Positions 11,131-19,655 of a stretch of 64,000 nucleotides of DNA are shown one piece after another; positions within the stretch are counted from its first letter, which is position 1; each line of letters begins with the position of its first letter. The stretch is from contig JAICWS010000005.1 of assembly GCA_025934695.1 (NCBI GenBank), positions 62,001-126,000 on the forward strand, written 5' to 3'. The notes beneath the pieces are model-generated. The model made no database searches, had not been told where the DNA came from, and saw nothing but the letters and a program-made list of their open reading frames with translations. The DNA is from Alphaproteobacteria bacterium. Its GTDB lineage: Bacteria; Pseudomonadota; Alphaproteobacteria; Micavibrionales; UBA2020. The position numbers were made by a program, and so were the translations under genes.

Positions 11131-12138
11131 TTAATACCAGACCGTCAGCGTCTTATGGCTGGGTTTCTCGTAGATCCCGCGTTCATAGCCGCGGTTCCAC
11201 AGGATGTGGTCGATGTTGACCGAGGTGACGCTGTGGCCAAGCGCAACAGCCGCCTGTTTCATCAGCTCCACGGCATGGATGCCGCAGGCGCGGATTTCGA
11301 CTTCTTCGGGCGAGCCTTCGGGAATCTGCACGCCGTTATCGATGCGCGCCGCAAGCTGCGGGGCGTAGTCGAGGATGCCATCGCAGCGCAGCACATGCGG
11401 CACCATATTGTCGGCAAAGCAGGTCAGCGCGTCCATGTCCGTGAAGGCGGCCGGCGCGGCGCCCTGCAGCGCGAGCTGCATGTCCGCCGCGAGGATCTGC
11501 GCGCGCTTGAAGAAGGATATGGGCGCGCCTTTATATATCGTCTTGTCGTGAAATGTCGGCCAGCCGGCGACAATATTCACGAGCCGCGCGGCGGAATTCC
11601 CCGCCGCTTCCAGCAGGTTCATCACTTCGCCGCCGTAATTTTCGACGATCTGCTGGCCCGCAGCGCCGAGATGGTCGGCGAACAGCCCCATCAGCCGGTC
11701 GAGGTGGCGGCTCTTTCCGGCGGGCACGCCGAAGATTTCGTGGCATTCCTCTGCCGTCGCGGCCAGCCATTTATAGGGTGTGTTCATGCGGCTCTCGCCG
11801 AAGGCGCGGCGCAAGGCGCCTGCGATGATGTTGTATTCCAGCGCAACGTCCGCTTCCGCCGCGATTTTGAAATAACCGGAACCGAAGTTGACGCTGTCGA
11901 GCGCCAGCACGAAAGCAGCCGTCGCGGCCGGCGAGGCCTCCGACAAAAAGTGGCTCTGCGCATCGAGGCTGGTGATGACGGGATAGCGCGCAAGAAGTTG
12001 TTTCGTGTAATCTTCGACGGTGCCGAGGCGGATTTTGACGAAGTCGGCATGGGTCGCGACGAATTCGGCGCTTTCCCGGACGCGCTGGGGAAGCGATACG
12101 GCGACATCCTGCGGTTTTAACTGCCGTTCGTTTATCAT
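11131..12138 (-). CDS. Queuosine salvage protein, Qng1/DUF2419 family (queuosine 5'-phosphate N-glycosylase type)
   Basis: The family releases the queuine base from queuosine 5'-phosphate, allowing reuse in tRNA modification. The 335-residue protein matches the family pattern: ALDSVNFGSGYFKI near residue 82, a central AAGNSAARLVNIVAGWPTF / YKGAPISFFKRAQILAADM segment, then ADNMVPHVLRCDGILDYAP, EEVEIRACGIHAVELM and a C-terminal IDHILWNRGYE ... HKTLTVWY. The Phe-Tyr/Phe-Lys-Arg-Ala-Gln signature is intact. I chose the ATG at 12138; a TTG 12 codons upstream is in frame but falls on a likely -35 element. It is last in a minus-strand run after three hydrolases. Assignment is from remembered family patterns. 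Confidence 0.78.
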   Translation of the reverse strand: MINERQLKPQDVAVSLPQRVRESAEFVATHADFVKIRLGTVEDYTKQLLARYPVITSLDAQSHFLSEASPAATAAFVLALDSVNFGSGYFKIAAEADVALEYNIIAGALRRAFGESRMNTPYKWLAATAEECHEIFGVPAGKSRHLDRLMGLFADHLGAAGQQIVENYGGEVMNLLEAAGNSAARLVNIVAGWPTFHDKTIYKGAPISFFKRAQILAADMQLALQGAAPAAFTDMDALTCFADNMVPHVLRCDGILDYAPQLAARIDNGVQIPEGSPEEVEIRACGIHAVELMKQAAVALGHSVTSVNIDHILWNRGYERGIYEKPSHKTLTVWY

Positions 12139-12143
12139 GTCGG

Positions 12144-12174
12144 GTAATATGGCGAAGTGGCGCGGGTTTGTCAA
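12144..12174 (-). promoter_or_regulatory. Candidate promoter ending 5 bases before the queuosine-salvage ATG
   Basis: On the minus strand TTGACA (12174-12169), a 19-base spacer and TATTAC (12149-12144) are followed by CCGAC and the ATG at 12138. Transcription would begin at or next to the start codon, giving a leaderless mRNA, consistent with the missing Shine-Dalgarno. The same spacing recurs at the three nitronate-monooxygenase-like genes. The spacer is a little long. Confidence 0.5.
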
Positions 12175-12236
12175 ATTCTTAACCCGGTTCAGATGCGTTT
12201 TCCCCTTGAGGTTCAGTGCGTTGACAGTGATGCGCC

Positions 12237-13097
12237 CTATTTCGCGGCCTGCAGTTTTTTGTCGAGCCAGTCGGGGATCAGCTGCCCGGCGTTAAACGCA
12301 TAGAGATTGTCATGTCCGCCGCCATCAACCTTGATGAAGGTCTTCGGCTCGTTCGCGGCGGCATAGATCGCCTGTCCCATCTCGAAGGGAACGAGCGTAT
12401 CCAGGTCGCCGTGCACGACCAGCACCGGCGCTTTCACTTTGGCGATCTTGTCGATGCTGTCGTAGCGGTCCTTCAGCATCAGGTCGACGGGATAACGCGA
12501 ATAAAACTGCTTCACCACTTCCGCAACGCTCGTATAGGGCGATTCCAGGATGAGCAGCCGCGGAGGATTATCCACCGCCGTCTGCACCGCGACGCCCGTG
12601 CCGAGGCTTTCGCCATAAAGCACGATGCGGTCGAGGCCGTATCCATGGTCCTTCAGCCAGCTCACACAGGCGCGCGCGTCGGTATAAAGCCCCTCTTCCG
12701 TCGGCTTACCGGGATTGCCGGAATAGCCGCGGTATTCGCACAGAAAAACGCCATAGCCGCGCTTGGTATAGAAGGGCATCAACCGCGACCCGGCCAGCAG
12801 GTTGTCGCCATTGCCGTGGAAATACACGACAACGATGCCGGTCTTGGCATCCTTCGGCGGCGTGAACCAGGACGTCAGTTCCAGCCCGTCGTCGGTCTTG
12901 ACCTTCTCGGCCTCGACATTCGCCAGCTTGTATTCCGCCGGCGCCGCGACCGCCCCGATCACGCCGGGATAGAGGAGGCTGCGCTGGAATGTATACAGCA
13001 GCGCGCCGATGCCGACATAAATCAGGACCGGCAAGATCGCCAGCAAGACCGCGACGCGGATGATCCGCTGCTTTTTGCTACCCTGTTGCTGCGCCAT
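12237..13097 (-). CDS. Membrane-anchored alpha/beta hydrolase (BEM46/ABHD17-like), paralogue 3
   Basis: A 286-residue serine hydrolase with one N-terminal membrane anchor (about residues 13-36, after a basic start MAQQQGSKKQRIIR). Catalytic Ser lies in YGESLGTGVAV, Asp in VHGDLDTLVP and His in DGGGHDNLY; HGNGDNLLAG supplies the oxyanion side. The active domain would face the periplasm. It starts at ATG 13097 with GGGGAGAAG upstream and overlaps the preceding paralogue by 20 bases, so the two are co-transcribed and probably translationally coupled. Substrate unknown; family members act on acyl esters or thioesters. Confidence 0.85.
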   Translation of the reverse strand: MAQQQGSKKQRIIRVAVLLAILPVLIYVGIGALLYTFQRSLLYPGVIGAVAAPAEYKLANVEAEKVKTDDGLELTSWFTPPKDAKTGIVVVYFHGNGDNLLAGSRLMPFYTKRGYGVFLCEYRGYSGNPGKPTEEGLYTDARACVSWLKDHGYGLDRIVLYGESLGTGVAVQTAVDNPPRLLILESPYTSVAEVVKQFYSRYPVDLMLKDRYDSIDKIAKVKAPVLVVHGDLDTLVPFEMGQAIYAAANEPKTFIKVDGGGHDNLYAFNAGQLIPDWLDKKLQAAK

Positions 13098-13914
13098 GCT
13101 TCTTCTCCCCCGAAATCTGCTGATCGAGCCAGTCGGCGATGATATGGCCCGCATGATGGTCGTAAAGATCGGAATGGCCGCCGCCCGCGATGGAGCAGAA
13201 TTCCTTCGGATGGTTGGCGGCCTCGAACAGCCGCTTGCCAGAGTCGATGGGAACGACCGGGTCTTCGTCCCCGTGGACGATAAGCAGCGACGAGGCGACT
13301 TTGCCGATCTTGCCGACGCTATCATAGCGGTCATGCATCATGAATTCGACGGGCAGGAATGAATAACGCGCCTTGGCGATTTCGAGCGCGCTGGCGAAGG
13401 GGCATTCAAGGATGAGGTAGCGCGGCTGCGTTTCCAGCGCCATCTGCACCGCAACGCCGCTGCCGATACTTTCGCCGTAGATAACGAACTGCCCGGGGAC
13501 ATAGCCTTTTTCTTCAAGCCATTTGAGCGCCGCGCGCCCATCGTTGTACAGGCCCTGCTCTGTGGGATTGCCGGGATTGCCGCCGAAACCGCGATACTCG
13601 CTGAGGAAAACGCCATACCCGCGGTCGAGGAAATAGCGCGCCTTGATGCCGCGCCCGCCGATGTTGCCCGCGTTGCCGTGGAAGATCACGGCAATCTTGC
13701 CATCTTTTTTCTTCGGCGGTGCGAACCATGACAGGAGTTTCACGCCGTCGGAAGTCGTGACGTAAACGACCGACATTTCCGGCACATTGCTGTCCGCCGG
13801 CGCACCGGGATTGGTTTTATCGGGAAAATACTGGAGATGCCGCTGATAAAAATAGACGAAGACGACGAGGAGGGCGTAAACGAAAAACAACTCCTCGACG
13901 ACGCGGAAGATCAT
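13078..13914 (-). CDS. Membrane-anchored alpha/beta hydrolase (BEM46/ABHD17-like), paralogue 2
   Basis: A 278-residue protein with a hydrophobic N-terminal anchor (about residues 8-22, FFVYALLVVFVYFY) followed by QRHLQYFPD, a segment shared with the neighbouring paralogue. Catalytic Ser in YGESIGSGVAV, Asp in VHGDEDPVVP, His in GGGHSDLY. Start overlaps the stop of the upstream paralogue by 4 bases (ATGA), a sign of coupling. Middle gene of a three-gene tandem array that arose by duplication. Confidence 0.85.
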   Translation of the reverse strand: MIFRVVEELFFVYALLVVFVYFYQRHLQYFPDKTNPGAPADSNVPEMSVVYVTTSDGVKLLSWFAPPKKKDGKIAVIFHGNAGNIGGRGIKARYFLDRGYGVFLSEYRGFGGNPGNPTEQGLYNDGRAALKWLEEKGYVPGQFVIYGESIGSGVAVQMALETQPRYLILECPFASALEIAKARYSFLPVEFMMHDRYDSVGKIGKVASSLLIVHGDEDPVVPIDSGKRLFEAANHPKEFCSIAGGGHSDLYDHHAGHIIADWLDQQISGEKKHGAATG

Positions 13915-14738
13915 CCCTGCTCCCCCGCTACCTGCTTGTCGAGCCAGCCCACGATCATCTCGCCCGCCTTGAAATTATAGAGATCGACATGCCCGCCGCC
14001 ATGGATGGTATAGAAATGTTTGGGCTGGTTGGCGGCCTGGAAAAGCTTGCGATCGTGTTCGATCGGAATGATGTTGTCGGCCGTGCCATGGACGATGAGG
14101 AGATTCGTCTTGATGGCGGCGATCTTGCTGGCATTGTCGAAACGGTCGCGCATGAGCAGGTCGACGGGGATGCCAACCATCGACCCCTTCGCGACGTCGG
14201 CTGCGCTGCTGAAACCGGCTTCGATGATCAGATATTTCGGATGGATCTCACTGGCCATCTGCACCGCGACGCCGGTGCCCAGGCTTTCGCCGTAGATGAC
14301 GAATTGCGACGGCTTGTAACCATTGTTCATGAGCCAGCTAAGGCCGGCGCGCGCGTCGCGGTAAAGCCCCTCTTCCGTAGGATCGCCGGGATTGCCGCCG
14401 TAGCCGCGATATTCGGTGAAGAAGACGCCGTAGCCGTGGTCGATCAGCAGCCGCGCCTTGTTCGCGCGCAAGGGGATGCTGCCCCCGTTGCCATGGAACA
14501 GCACCACGACCTTGCCGTCCTTTTTCTTCGGCGGGGCGAACCAGGCGACGAGGCTGAGGCCGTCTTCCGTCGTCACATGCAGCACCTGCATTTCGGCGAT
14601 ACCCGCGTCCTTGGGCAGACCCACATCGCGCGGGTCGGGAAAATATTCCATGTGGCGCTGGAACAAGAACAGCACGGCGATGACGAAAGCATAGATCGCC
14701 GCAAGCTCGATCAAAAGACGCACTAGCTTCTTGCCCAT
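13911..14738 (-). CDS. Membrane-anchored alpha/beta hydrolase (BEM46/ABHD17-like), paralogue 1
   Basis: A 275-residue protein, first of three tandem paralogues. N-terminal anchor at about residues 6-26 (VRLLIELAAIYAFVIAVLFLF), then QRHMEYFPDPRD. Catalytic Ser in YGESLGTGVAV, Asp in VHGTADNIIP, His in HGGGHVDLY. The start follows the stop of the MsbA-like exporter by only 2 bases, which places it in that operon. The link to a lipid exporter suggests, but does not prove, an envelope-lipid substrate. Confidence 0.85.
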   Translation of the reverse strand: MGKKLVRLLIELAAIYAFVIAVLFLFQRHMEYFPDPRDVGLPKDAGIAEMQVLHVTTEDGLSLVAWFAPPKKKDGKVVVLFHGNGGSIPLRANKARLLIDHGYGVFFTEYRGYGGNPGDPTEEGLYRDARAGLSWLMNNGYKPSQFVIYGESLGTGVAVQMASEIHPKYLIIEAGFSSAADVAKGSMVGIPVDLLMRDRFDNASKIAAIKTNLLIVHGTADNIIPIEHDRKLFQAANQPKHFYTIHGGGHVDLYNFKAGEMIVGWLDKQVAGEQG

Positions 14739-14740
14739 CG

Positions 14741-16483
14741 TCAGGCGGATTCCCTCATCAAATTGCCGTAGAGCCGCGCATAGGCGCCGTTCTGCGCCAG
14801 CAGCGAGGAATGGTTTCCGCTTTCGATCAGCTTCCCATGCGAGAGCACATAAATGGCGTCGGCGTTCATGATGGTCGACAGGCGGTGCGCCACGACGATG
14901 GTCGTGCGGCCCTTCTGGAGCCGATCGAGCGCCGCCTGCACGAGGCGTTCCGAGGTCGTATCGAGGGCGGAGGTCGCCTCGTCCAGCAGCAGGATTGGCG
15001 CGTTGCGCAGGATGGCGCGCGCGATGGAGACGCGCTGGCGCTGCCCGCCCGAGAGCTTCACGCCGTTTTCGCCCACACGCGTGTCATAGCCTTCCGGCAG
15101 GTCCCGGATGAATTCATGCGCGGCCGCGAGTTTCGCGGCTTCCACGATCTGCTCTTCCGTCGCGCCCGGCGTGCCATAGGCGATGTTCTCGCGGATCGTA
15201 TCGGAGAAGATTGCGACTTCCTGGCTCACCACCGCCATGCTGCCGCGCAGGCTTTTCAGCGTCACGTCGCGGATATCCTGCCCGTCGATTTTGATCGCGC
15301 CGCCCGTTACATCGTAAAAACGCGGGATGAGATTGAGGATCGTCGATTTGCCGGCACCGGACTCGCCCACCAGCGCCACGGTCTTGCCTGCCGGCGCGAT
15401 GAAGCTGACCCCGCGCAGCGCGTCGCTGCCGTCAGCATAGGTGAAGGACACGTTCTCGATGCTGACGATAGGGCTTTGCACACGTAGTTCGCCTGCGCCC
15501 GGCTTATCCTGAATGGCGGGCGGGCGGTCGATCAGCTGGAAAAAGCGGTCCAACGCGGCGAAGCCCATCTGGTTGATGCCGTTGAGGCGCGCGAGGCGCT
15601 TCATCGGCTCGAAGGCGAGCAGGAAGGCGGCGATGAAGGAAAACAGCTTGCCCGCGGTGCTATGGCCCTGGATGACCTGCATGCCGCCATAGACGATGAT
15701 CGTCACGATGGCCATGCCGCTCAGCATCTCGGCCAGCGGCGTCACGACGGTCGATACGCGGAAAGCGCGGGTCTGAAGCTTGTAGATCTGCTCGACCGCG
15801 CCGTTGATGCGCTGCTTCTCGAATTCCTCCATGCCATAGGCTTTCACATGGCGGTTGCCCTGGAAGGCCTGGCCCAGCATGCTCGTGAGCTCGCCCATCT
15901 TGACCTGCGTGCTCGTCGATACGCGGCGTAGCTTCTTGCCCATGCGCATGACGGCGAAGGCGGCGGCCGGAAAGACGAAGATCGCGATCAGCGCCAGCTT
16001 CCAGTCCTGGTAGAACATGACACCGATCAGGAAGGTTACGGTAAAAAAGTTTTTGCCGAGGCCGGTCAGACTTTCGGTCAGCGCCGCGCGCACCAGCGCC
16101 GTGTCGGCCAGGAAGCGCGACATCAATTCCCCGCTCTGCTGGCTGTGGAAGAACGCAAGATCCGACTGCACAAGGTGCGCGAACATATTGCGCTGCATGT
16201 CGCTGATGACGCGCAGGCTTAAGTTGTTCATCATGACGCCCTGGCCATAGGTGGCGAAGCCGCGGACGGTGAAAACGGTAAAAACGACTTCGGCCACCGG
16301 CCAGAGCTCCTGGGGGTTTTTGTCCCCGAAAACCTTGTCGATGACAGGTTCCATAAACTTGGCCATAGCCCCCGTCGAGGCGGCGGCGAGCAGCATGAGG
16401 ACCAATGCGCTGAATAAACCCGCCAGATGGGGCCGGATATAGGTCCGCCACATGCGCAGGGCCAAGGGCAGCGACCCTGTCAT
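14741..16483 (-). CDS. ABC exporter, MsbA-like (lipid flippase family)
   Basis: A half-transporter with fused membrane and ATPase domains: six predicted membrane helices in about residues 15-305, and the nucleotide-binding domain from about 335, with Walker A GESGAGKST (373-381), signature KLSGGQRQRVSIARA, Walker B ILLLDEATSALD and H-loop VVAHRLST. The 580-residue length and overall pattern match MsbA, which flips lipid A-core across the inner membrane; related exporters of other hydrophobic compounds cannot be excluded. I chose the ATG at 16483 (MTGSLPLALRMWRTY); a TTG 13 codons upstream is in frame. First gene of a likely five-gene minus-strand operon. Confidence 0.85.
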   Translation of the reverse strand: MTGSLPLALRMWRTYIRPHLAGLFSALVLMLLAAASTGAMAKFMEPVIDKVFGDKNPQELWPVAEVVFTVFTVRGFATYGQGVMMNNLSLRVISDMQRNMFAHLVQSDLAFFHSQQSGELMSRFLADTALVRAALTESLTGLGKNFFTVTFLIGVMFYQDWKLALIAIFVFPAAAFAVMRMGKKLRRVSTSTQVKMGELTSMLGQAFQGNRHVKAYGMEEFEKQRINGAVEQIYKLQTRAFRVSTVVTPLAEMLSGMAIVTIIVYGGMQVIQGHSTAGKLFSFIAAFLLAFEPMKRLARLNGINQMGFAALDRFFQLIDRPPAIQDKPGAGELRVQSPIVSIENVSFTYADGSDALRGVSFIAPAGKTVALVGESGAGKSTILNLIPRFYDVTGGAIKIDGQDIRDVTLKSLRGSMAVVSQEVAIFSDTIRENIAYGTPGATEEQIVEAAKLAAAHEFIRDLPEGYDTRVGENGVKLSGGQRQRVSIARAILRNAPILLLDEATSALDTTSERLVQAALDRLQKGRTTIVVAHRLSTIMNADAIYVLSHGKLIESGNHSSLLAQNGAYARLYGNLMRESA

Positions 16484-16643
16484 ATGCGCCGCTTTTTTCT
16501 CGTTATTCCGGGGGGCTGCCAAACGATTTCTCTGTTACTTGTTAATACTTTAGAAAGTCATGCTATATTAACATGAATGGGCGATATTAGTCTCTAACCC
16601 ATGCTCTGTAAACAATAAACATAATACAAAAAGACGGGGTTTC

Positions 16644-17705
16644 ATGTTCGGAAGGGATAAAAAAGGACCGGATAAACCTTCCGCCGGTCCGGAAGCCCCG
16701 GCGCCAGGGCAGGCAGCGCCGGGACAAGCAAGTACAACAGTTCACATGGCTGCGCCGCCGCGCATCGGCCTTGCGCTGGGGTCCGGTCTCGCGCGCGGCT
16801 TCGCGCATCTCGGCGTCGTGCGCGCGCTCAAGCGCCACGGCATCGAACCCACGGTTGTGGCCGGCACGTCAATGGGCGCGCTTGTGGGCGGCGCTTATCT
16901 CGCTGACAAGCTCGACGCGCTCGAGGAATGGGCCTATACGCTGACCAAGTTCAAGGTCCTCTCCTATCTCGATTTCCGCGTGAAAAGCTCCGGCCTCATC
17001 GGCGGCGACCGGCTGGTAAAGCTGATGCTCGACAACTTCGGCGACGTCAAGGTCGAGGACCTGCCGCATCCTTTCGTCGCCATCACCGCCGACCTGGTGA
17101 CGGGCCACGAGGTCTGGCTGCGCAAAGGCCGCCTCGTCGATGTCATGCGCGCTTCGTTTTCGCTGCCAGGCATTTTCCCGCCCGTGTTCATGAACAACCG
17201 CTGGCTTATCGACGGCGCGCTCGTCAACCCGGTGCCGGTTTCCGCCTGCACCGCCAACGGCGCGCGCATGACCATCGCGGTGAACGTGTCGGGCGACATC
17301 ATCGGCAAAGTGAAACGCCCGGGCGATACCATCCCAACCGTGGCGGGCTTCGATCTTCTGAATTTCGAAGGGCCGCAGCAGGTCGAGGAAGCGAAAAAGC
17401 AGGGCCTCATCCAACGCGTGTTCAGAAGAGATCCCGGCTCGCCATCGATCTTCGGCGTCATGGTTTCCGCGCTCAACATCGTGCAGGACCGCCTCGCCCG
17501 CTCGCGCCTCGCAGGCGATCCTCCCGACGTGCTGATCGTGCCGCGCATCGGCCACATCGGCCTCATGGAATTCGACCGCGCCGAGGAACTGATGGACGAA
17601 GGCGAAGCCGCCGTCGAGCGCGCCATGCCGGACATCAAGGCCGCCTACGCCATCCTCTGCACCGAATACCGCGAGGATGACCGGCCGACCGGTTATACGC
17701 CGTAA
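16644..17705 (+). CDS. Patatin-like phospholipase (RssA type)
   Basis: A 353-residue serine lipase. The oxyanion-hole segment GSGLARGFAHLGV (about 46-58), nucleophile motif GTSMG (Ser76) and catalytic Asp in DGALVNPVP are all present, forming the patatin Ser-Asp dyad. Residues 1-35 are a Pro/Ala/Gly-rich, probably flexible lead, and there is no signal peptide, so action on the cytoplasmic face of the membrane is likely. It diverges from the MsbA-like operon with a 160-base AT-rich gap that must hold both promoters; I could not assign unambiguous elements there. Confidence 0.88.
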   Translation: MFGRDKKGPDKPSAGPEAPAPGQAAPGQASTTVHMAAPPRIGLALGSGLARGFAHLGVVRALKRHGIEPTVVAGTSMGALVGGAYLADKLDALEEWAYTLTKFKVLSYLDFRVKSSGLIGGDRLVKLMLDNFGDVKVEDLPHPFVAITADLVTGHEVWLRKGRLVDVMRASFSLPGIFPPVFMNNRWLIDGALVNPVPVSACTANGARMTIAVNVSGDIIGKVKRPGDTIPTVAGFDLLNFEGPQQVEEAKKQGLIQRVFRRDPGSPSIFGVMVSALNIVQDRLARSRLAGDPPDVLIVPRIGHIGLMEFDRAEELMDEGEAAVERAMPDIKAAYAILCTEYREDDRPTGYTP

Positions 17706-17846
17706 GCGGCAAGTGCGAGCGCGCCTTCATCTCCGCTCGCGGGAGGGGAAGCAATCGCATGAATTTCATATGTTAATTTGATATCGCAGGTGTTTTTCGG
17801 CACCCGCAGTATAATACTATAGGCACATATTTCCGTGGGGTTCGCC

Positions 17847-18653
17847 ATGCATCGCATTATCGGACTGACTGCCGCTTTCGTCATCCTGTCGGTTATTTTT
17901 TCGGTGCTGGAATCATTATTCGCCGCCAACAAAAACCAAAAGCGTTTTCGCGCGGGCTATAAGACTGACCTCGTCTACTGGTTCTGGACGCCCCTCGTGA
18001 CGCAGGCGATCGCGCTCGGCGCAACCGCACTGACGCTGTGCATCGTGTTCCACAGGCCGCCGCGCATGCTCATGGAACTGTTCCAGGATCGCCACACCTG
18101 GGTCACCACTCACCTCCCCACCGCGTTGCAGATCGCCCTGCTGCTTCTCATCGGCGATTTCCTTGGCTACTGGATGCATCGCTGGTTCCACGGACGCAGG
18201 CTGTGGAAATTCCATGCCGTGCATCATTGTTCGCAGGAACTGGACTGGCTGTCGTCGGTGCGGCTGCACCCCGTCAACGACGCGGCGTCGCGCGCGGTTT
18301 CCGCGGTCGTGCTGCTGGGCCTCGGATTCAATCCGGTGGTGATCGCCGCCTATCTGCCGTTCCTGACGTTTTACGCTATTCTCATCCACGCCAATGTCAG
18401 CTGGGATTTCGGCTGGCTCGGGCAGCTTGTCACTTCCCCCCGCTTCCACCGCTGGCATCATACGTCGCAGGAGGAAGGGCTCGACAAGAACTTCTCCGGG
18501 CTGTTCCCCTGGATCGACCGGCTCTTTGGCACCTATTATATGCCCAAGGGAAAGCAGCCCGAAAAATTCGGCCTGCACGGCGAGCAGATACCGGAGAGCT
18601 TCTGGGGCCAGATGATGTATCCCTTCAAAAAGAAACCGCGCAAGGCGGCGTAA
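17847..18653 (+). CDS. Fatty acid hydroxylase / sterol desaturase family membrane protein
   Basis: A 268-residue membrane di-iron protein. The His-box set of the family is present: HRWFH, HAVHH and, later, HRWHHTS, which bind two iron atoms, with several hydrophobic segments around them. Members hydroxylate or desaturate lipids; the substrate here is unknown. I use ATG 17847 rather than a GTG four codons earlier because the GTGGGG there looks like ribosome-binding sequence. A TATAAT-like element sits near 17810. The next gene starts at its stop codon (TAAGTG), so the two are one unit. Confidence 0.85.
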   Translation: MHRIIGLTAAFVILSVIFSVLESLFAANKNQKRFRAGYKTDLVYWFWTPLVTQAIALGATALTLCIVFHRPPRMLMELFQDRHTWVTTHLPTALQIALLLLIGDFLGYWMHRWFHGRRLWKFHAVHHCSQELDWLSSVRLHPVNDAASRAVSAVVLLGLGFNPVVIAAYLPFLTFYAILIHANVSWDFGWLGQLVTSPRFHRWHHTSQEEGLDKNFSGLFPWIDRLFGTYYMPKGKQPEKFGLHGEQIPESFWGQMMYPFKKKPRKAA

Positions 18654-19652
18654 GTGGCATCAGTCTTTTCGCACCCCACCATCCCCCTCGCCCTCGGCCT
18701 CGCGCTCGGAGAAAAACGCATTCCGCGCCCGTTGCTGATCGCGGGCATCGTCTCGTCCATCGCCGCGGATTTCGACAGCTTCGGCTTCGCGGTCGGCATT
18801 CCCTATGCATCCCAGTGGGGGCATCGCGGTTTCACGCATTCCATTTTCTTCGCAGTCACGCTCGCCGCGCTATGGACATGGCGGAACGCCGAATTCAAGA
18901 CCGACCGCTGGATCGTCTTCGCCTATACGTTCATCTCTGCGATTTCGCATCCGCTAATTGACGCGATGACTGACGGCGGGCTTGGCGTCGCGCTGTTCTG
19001 GCCGTTTTCGGATGCGCGGCATTTCTTCCCCTGGCGGCCCATTCCGGTCTCGCCGATCGGCGGCAGCTTCTTCAGCCCGCGCGGCCTGCATGTGATCCGC
19101 GCGGAACTCAGCGACATATGGCTTCCGGCGTTCCTCTTGGGCAGTTTGGGCTATGGCGTCCGGCAGGTGCTGGAGCGCGACCGCGAAGAAGTCCGCAAGC
19201 GCATTCCATTTTTCGCGATCTTCCTGGGCGTGCTGTTCCTCATCGGTTCGATGGGCCTGCAGAAAGGCAATTACGCCGAAGGCAAGTCCGATACGCTGAC
19301 CTGGAAGCAGCTGGCCGCGGCGAAGCCCGATGCCGGGAAAATCCGCTTCGATAAGGCAGTCGACGCGCTCGACGGTCATCACATCAAGATCACGGGCTAT
19401 ATGTTTCCGCTCGATGGCTCGGAAGACCAGAAGCATTTCCTCTTCAGCGCCTATTCGCCGAGCTGCCCCTATTGCCTGCCCGGCGGCCCGGCCGAGATGA
19501 TCGATGTCGACACCTCCGCGCCAGTCGCCTTCACCTACAAGCCGCTGACGCTGGACGGACGGCTGCACCTGGCGAAAAAACCGGGAGATCTCGCGGAGGG
19601 CGTCTACTACGGCCTGTCCGACGTCCACGCGGCATCGGCGGAGCCGAAATAG
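18654..19652 (+). CDS. Membrane-bound metal-dependent hydrolase (YdjM family) fused to a DUF3299 domain
   Basis: A 332-residue protein beginning with GTG directly after the preceding stop. N-terminal half (about 1-190): hydrophobic segments with conserved His/Asp residues typical of YdjM/LexA-binding inner-membrane hydrolases (FSHPTIPLALGLALG, AADFDSFGF, GHRGFTHSI, SHPLIDAMTDGG). A further membrane segment (about 182-200) leads to a C-terminal domain (about 235-325) with ITGYMFPLDGSEDQKHFLF and SPSCPYCLPGGPAEMIDV, which matches DUF3299 including its Cys-x-x-Cys. A free-standing DUF3299 protein is encoded at 38985-39578. The fusion suggests the extracytoplasmic domain works next to the membrane hydrolase; its function is unknown. 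Confidence 0.75.
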   Translation: MASVFSHPTIPLALGLALGEKRIPRPLLIAGIVSSIAADFDSFGFAVGIPYASQWGHRGFTHSIFFAVTLAALWTWRNAEFKTDRWIVFAYTFISAISHPLIDAMTDGGLGVALFWPFSDARHFFPWRPIPVSPIGGSFFSPRGLHVIRAELSDIWLPAFLLGSLGYGVRQVLERDREEVRKRIPFFAIFLGVLFLIGSMGLQKGNYAEGKSDTLTWKQLAAAKPDAGKIRFDKAVDALDGHHIKITGYMFPLDGSEDQKHFLFSAYSPSCPYCLPGGPAEMIDVDTSAPVAFTYKPLTLDGRLHLAKKPGDLAEGVYYGLSDVHAASAEPK

Positions 19653-19655
19653 CGC

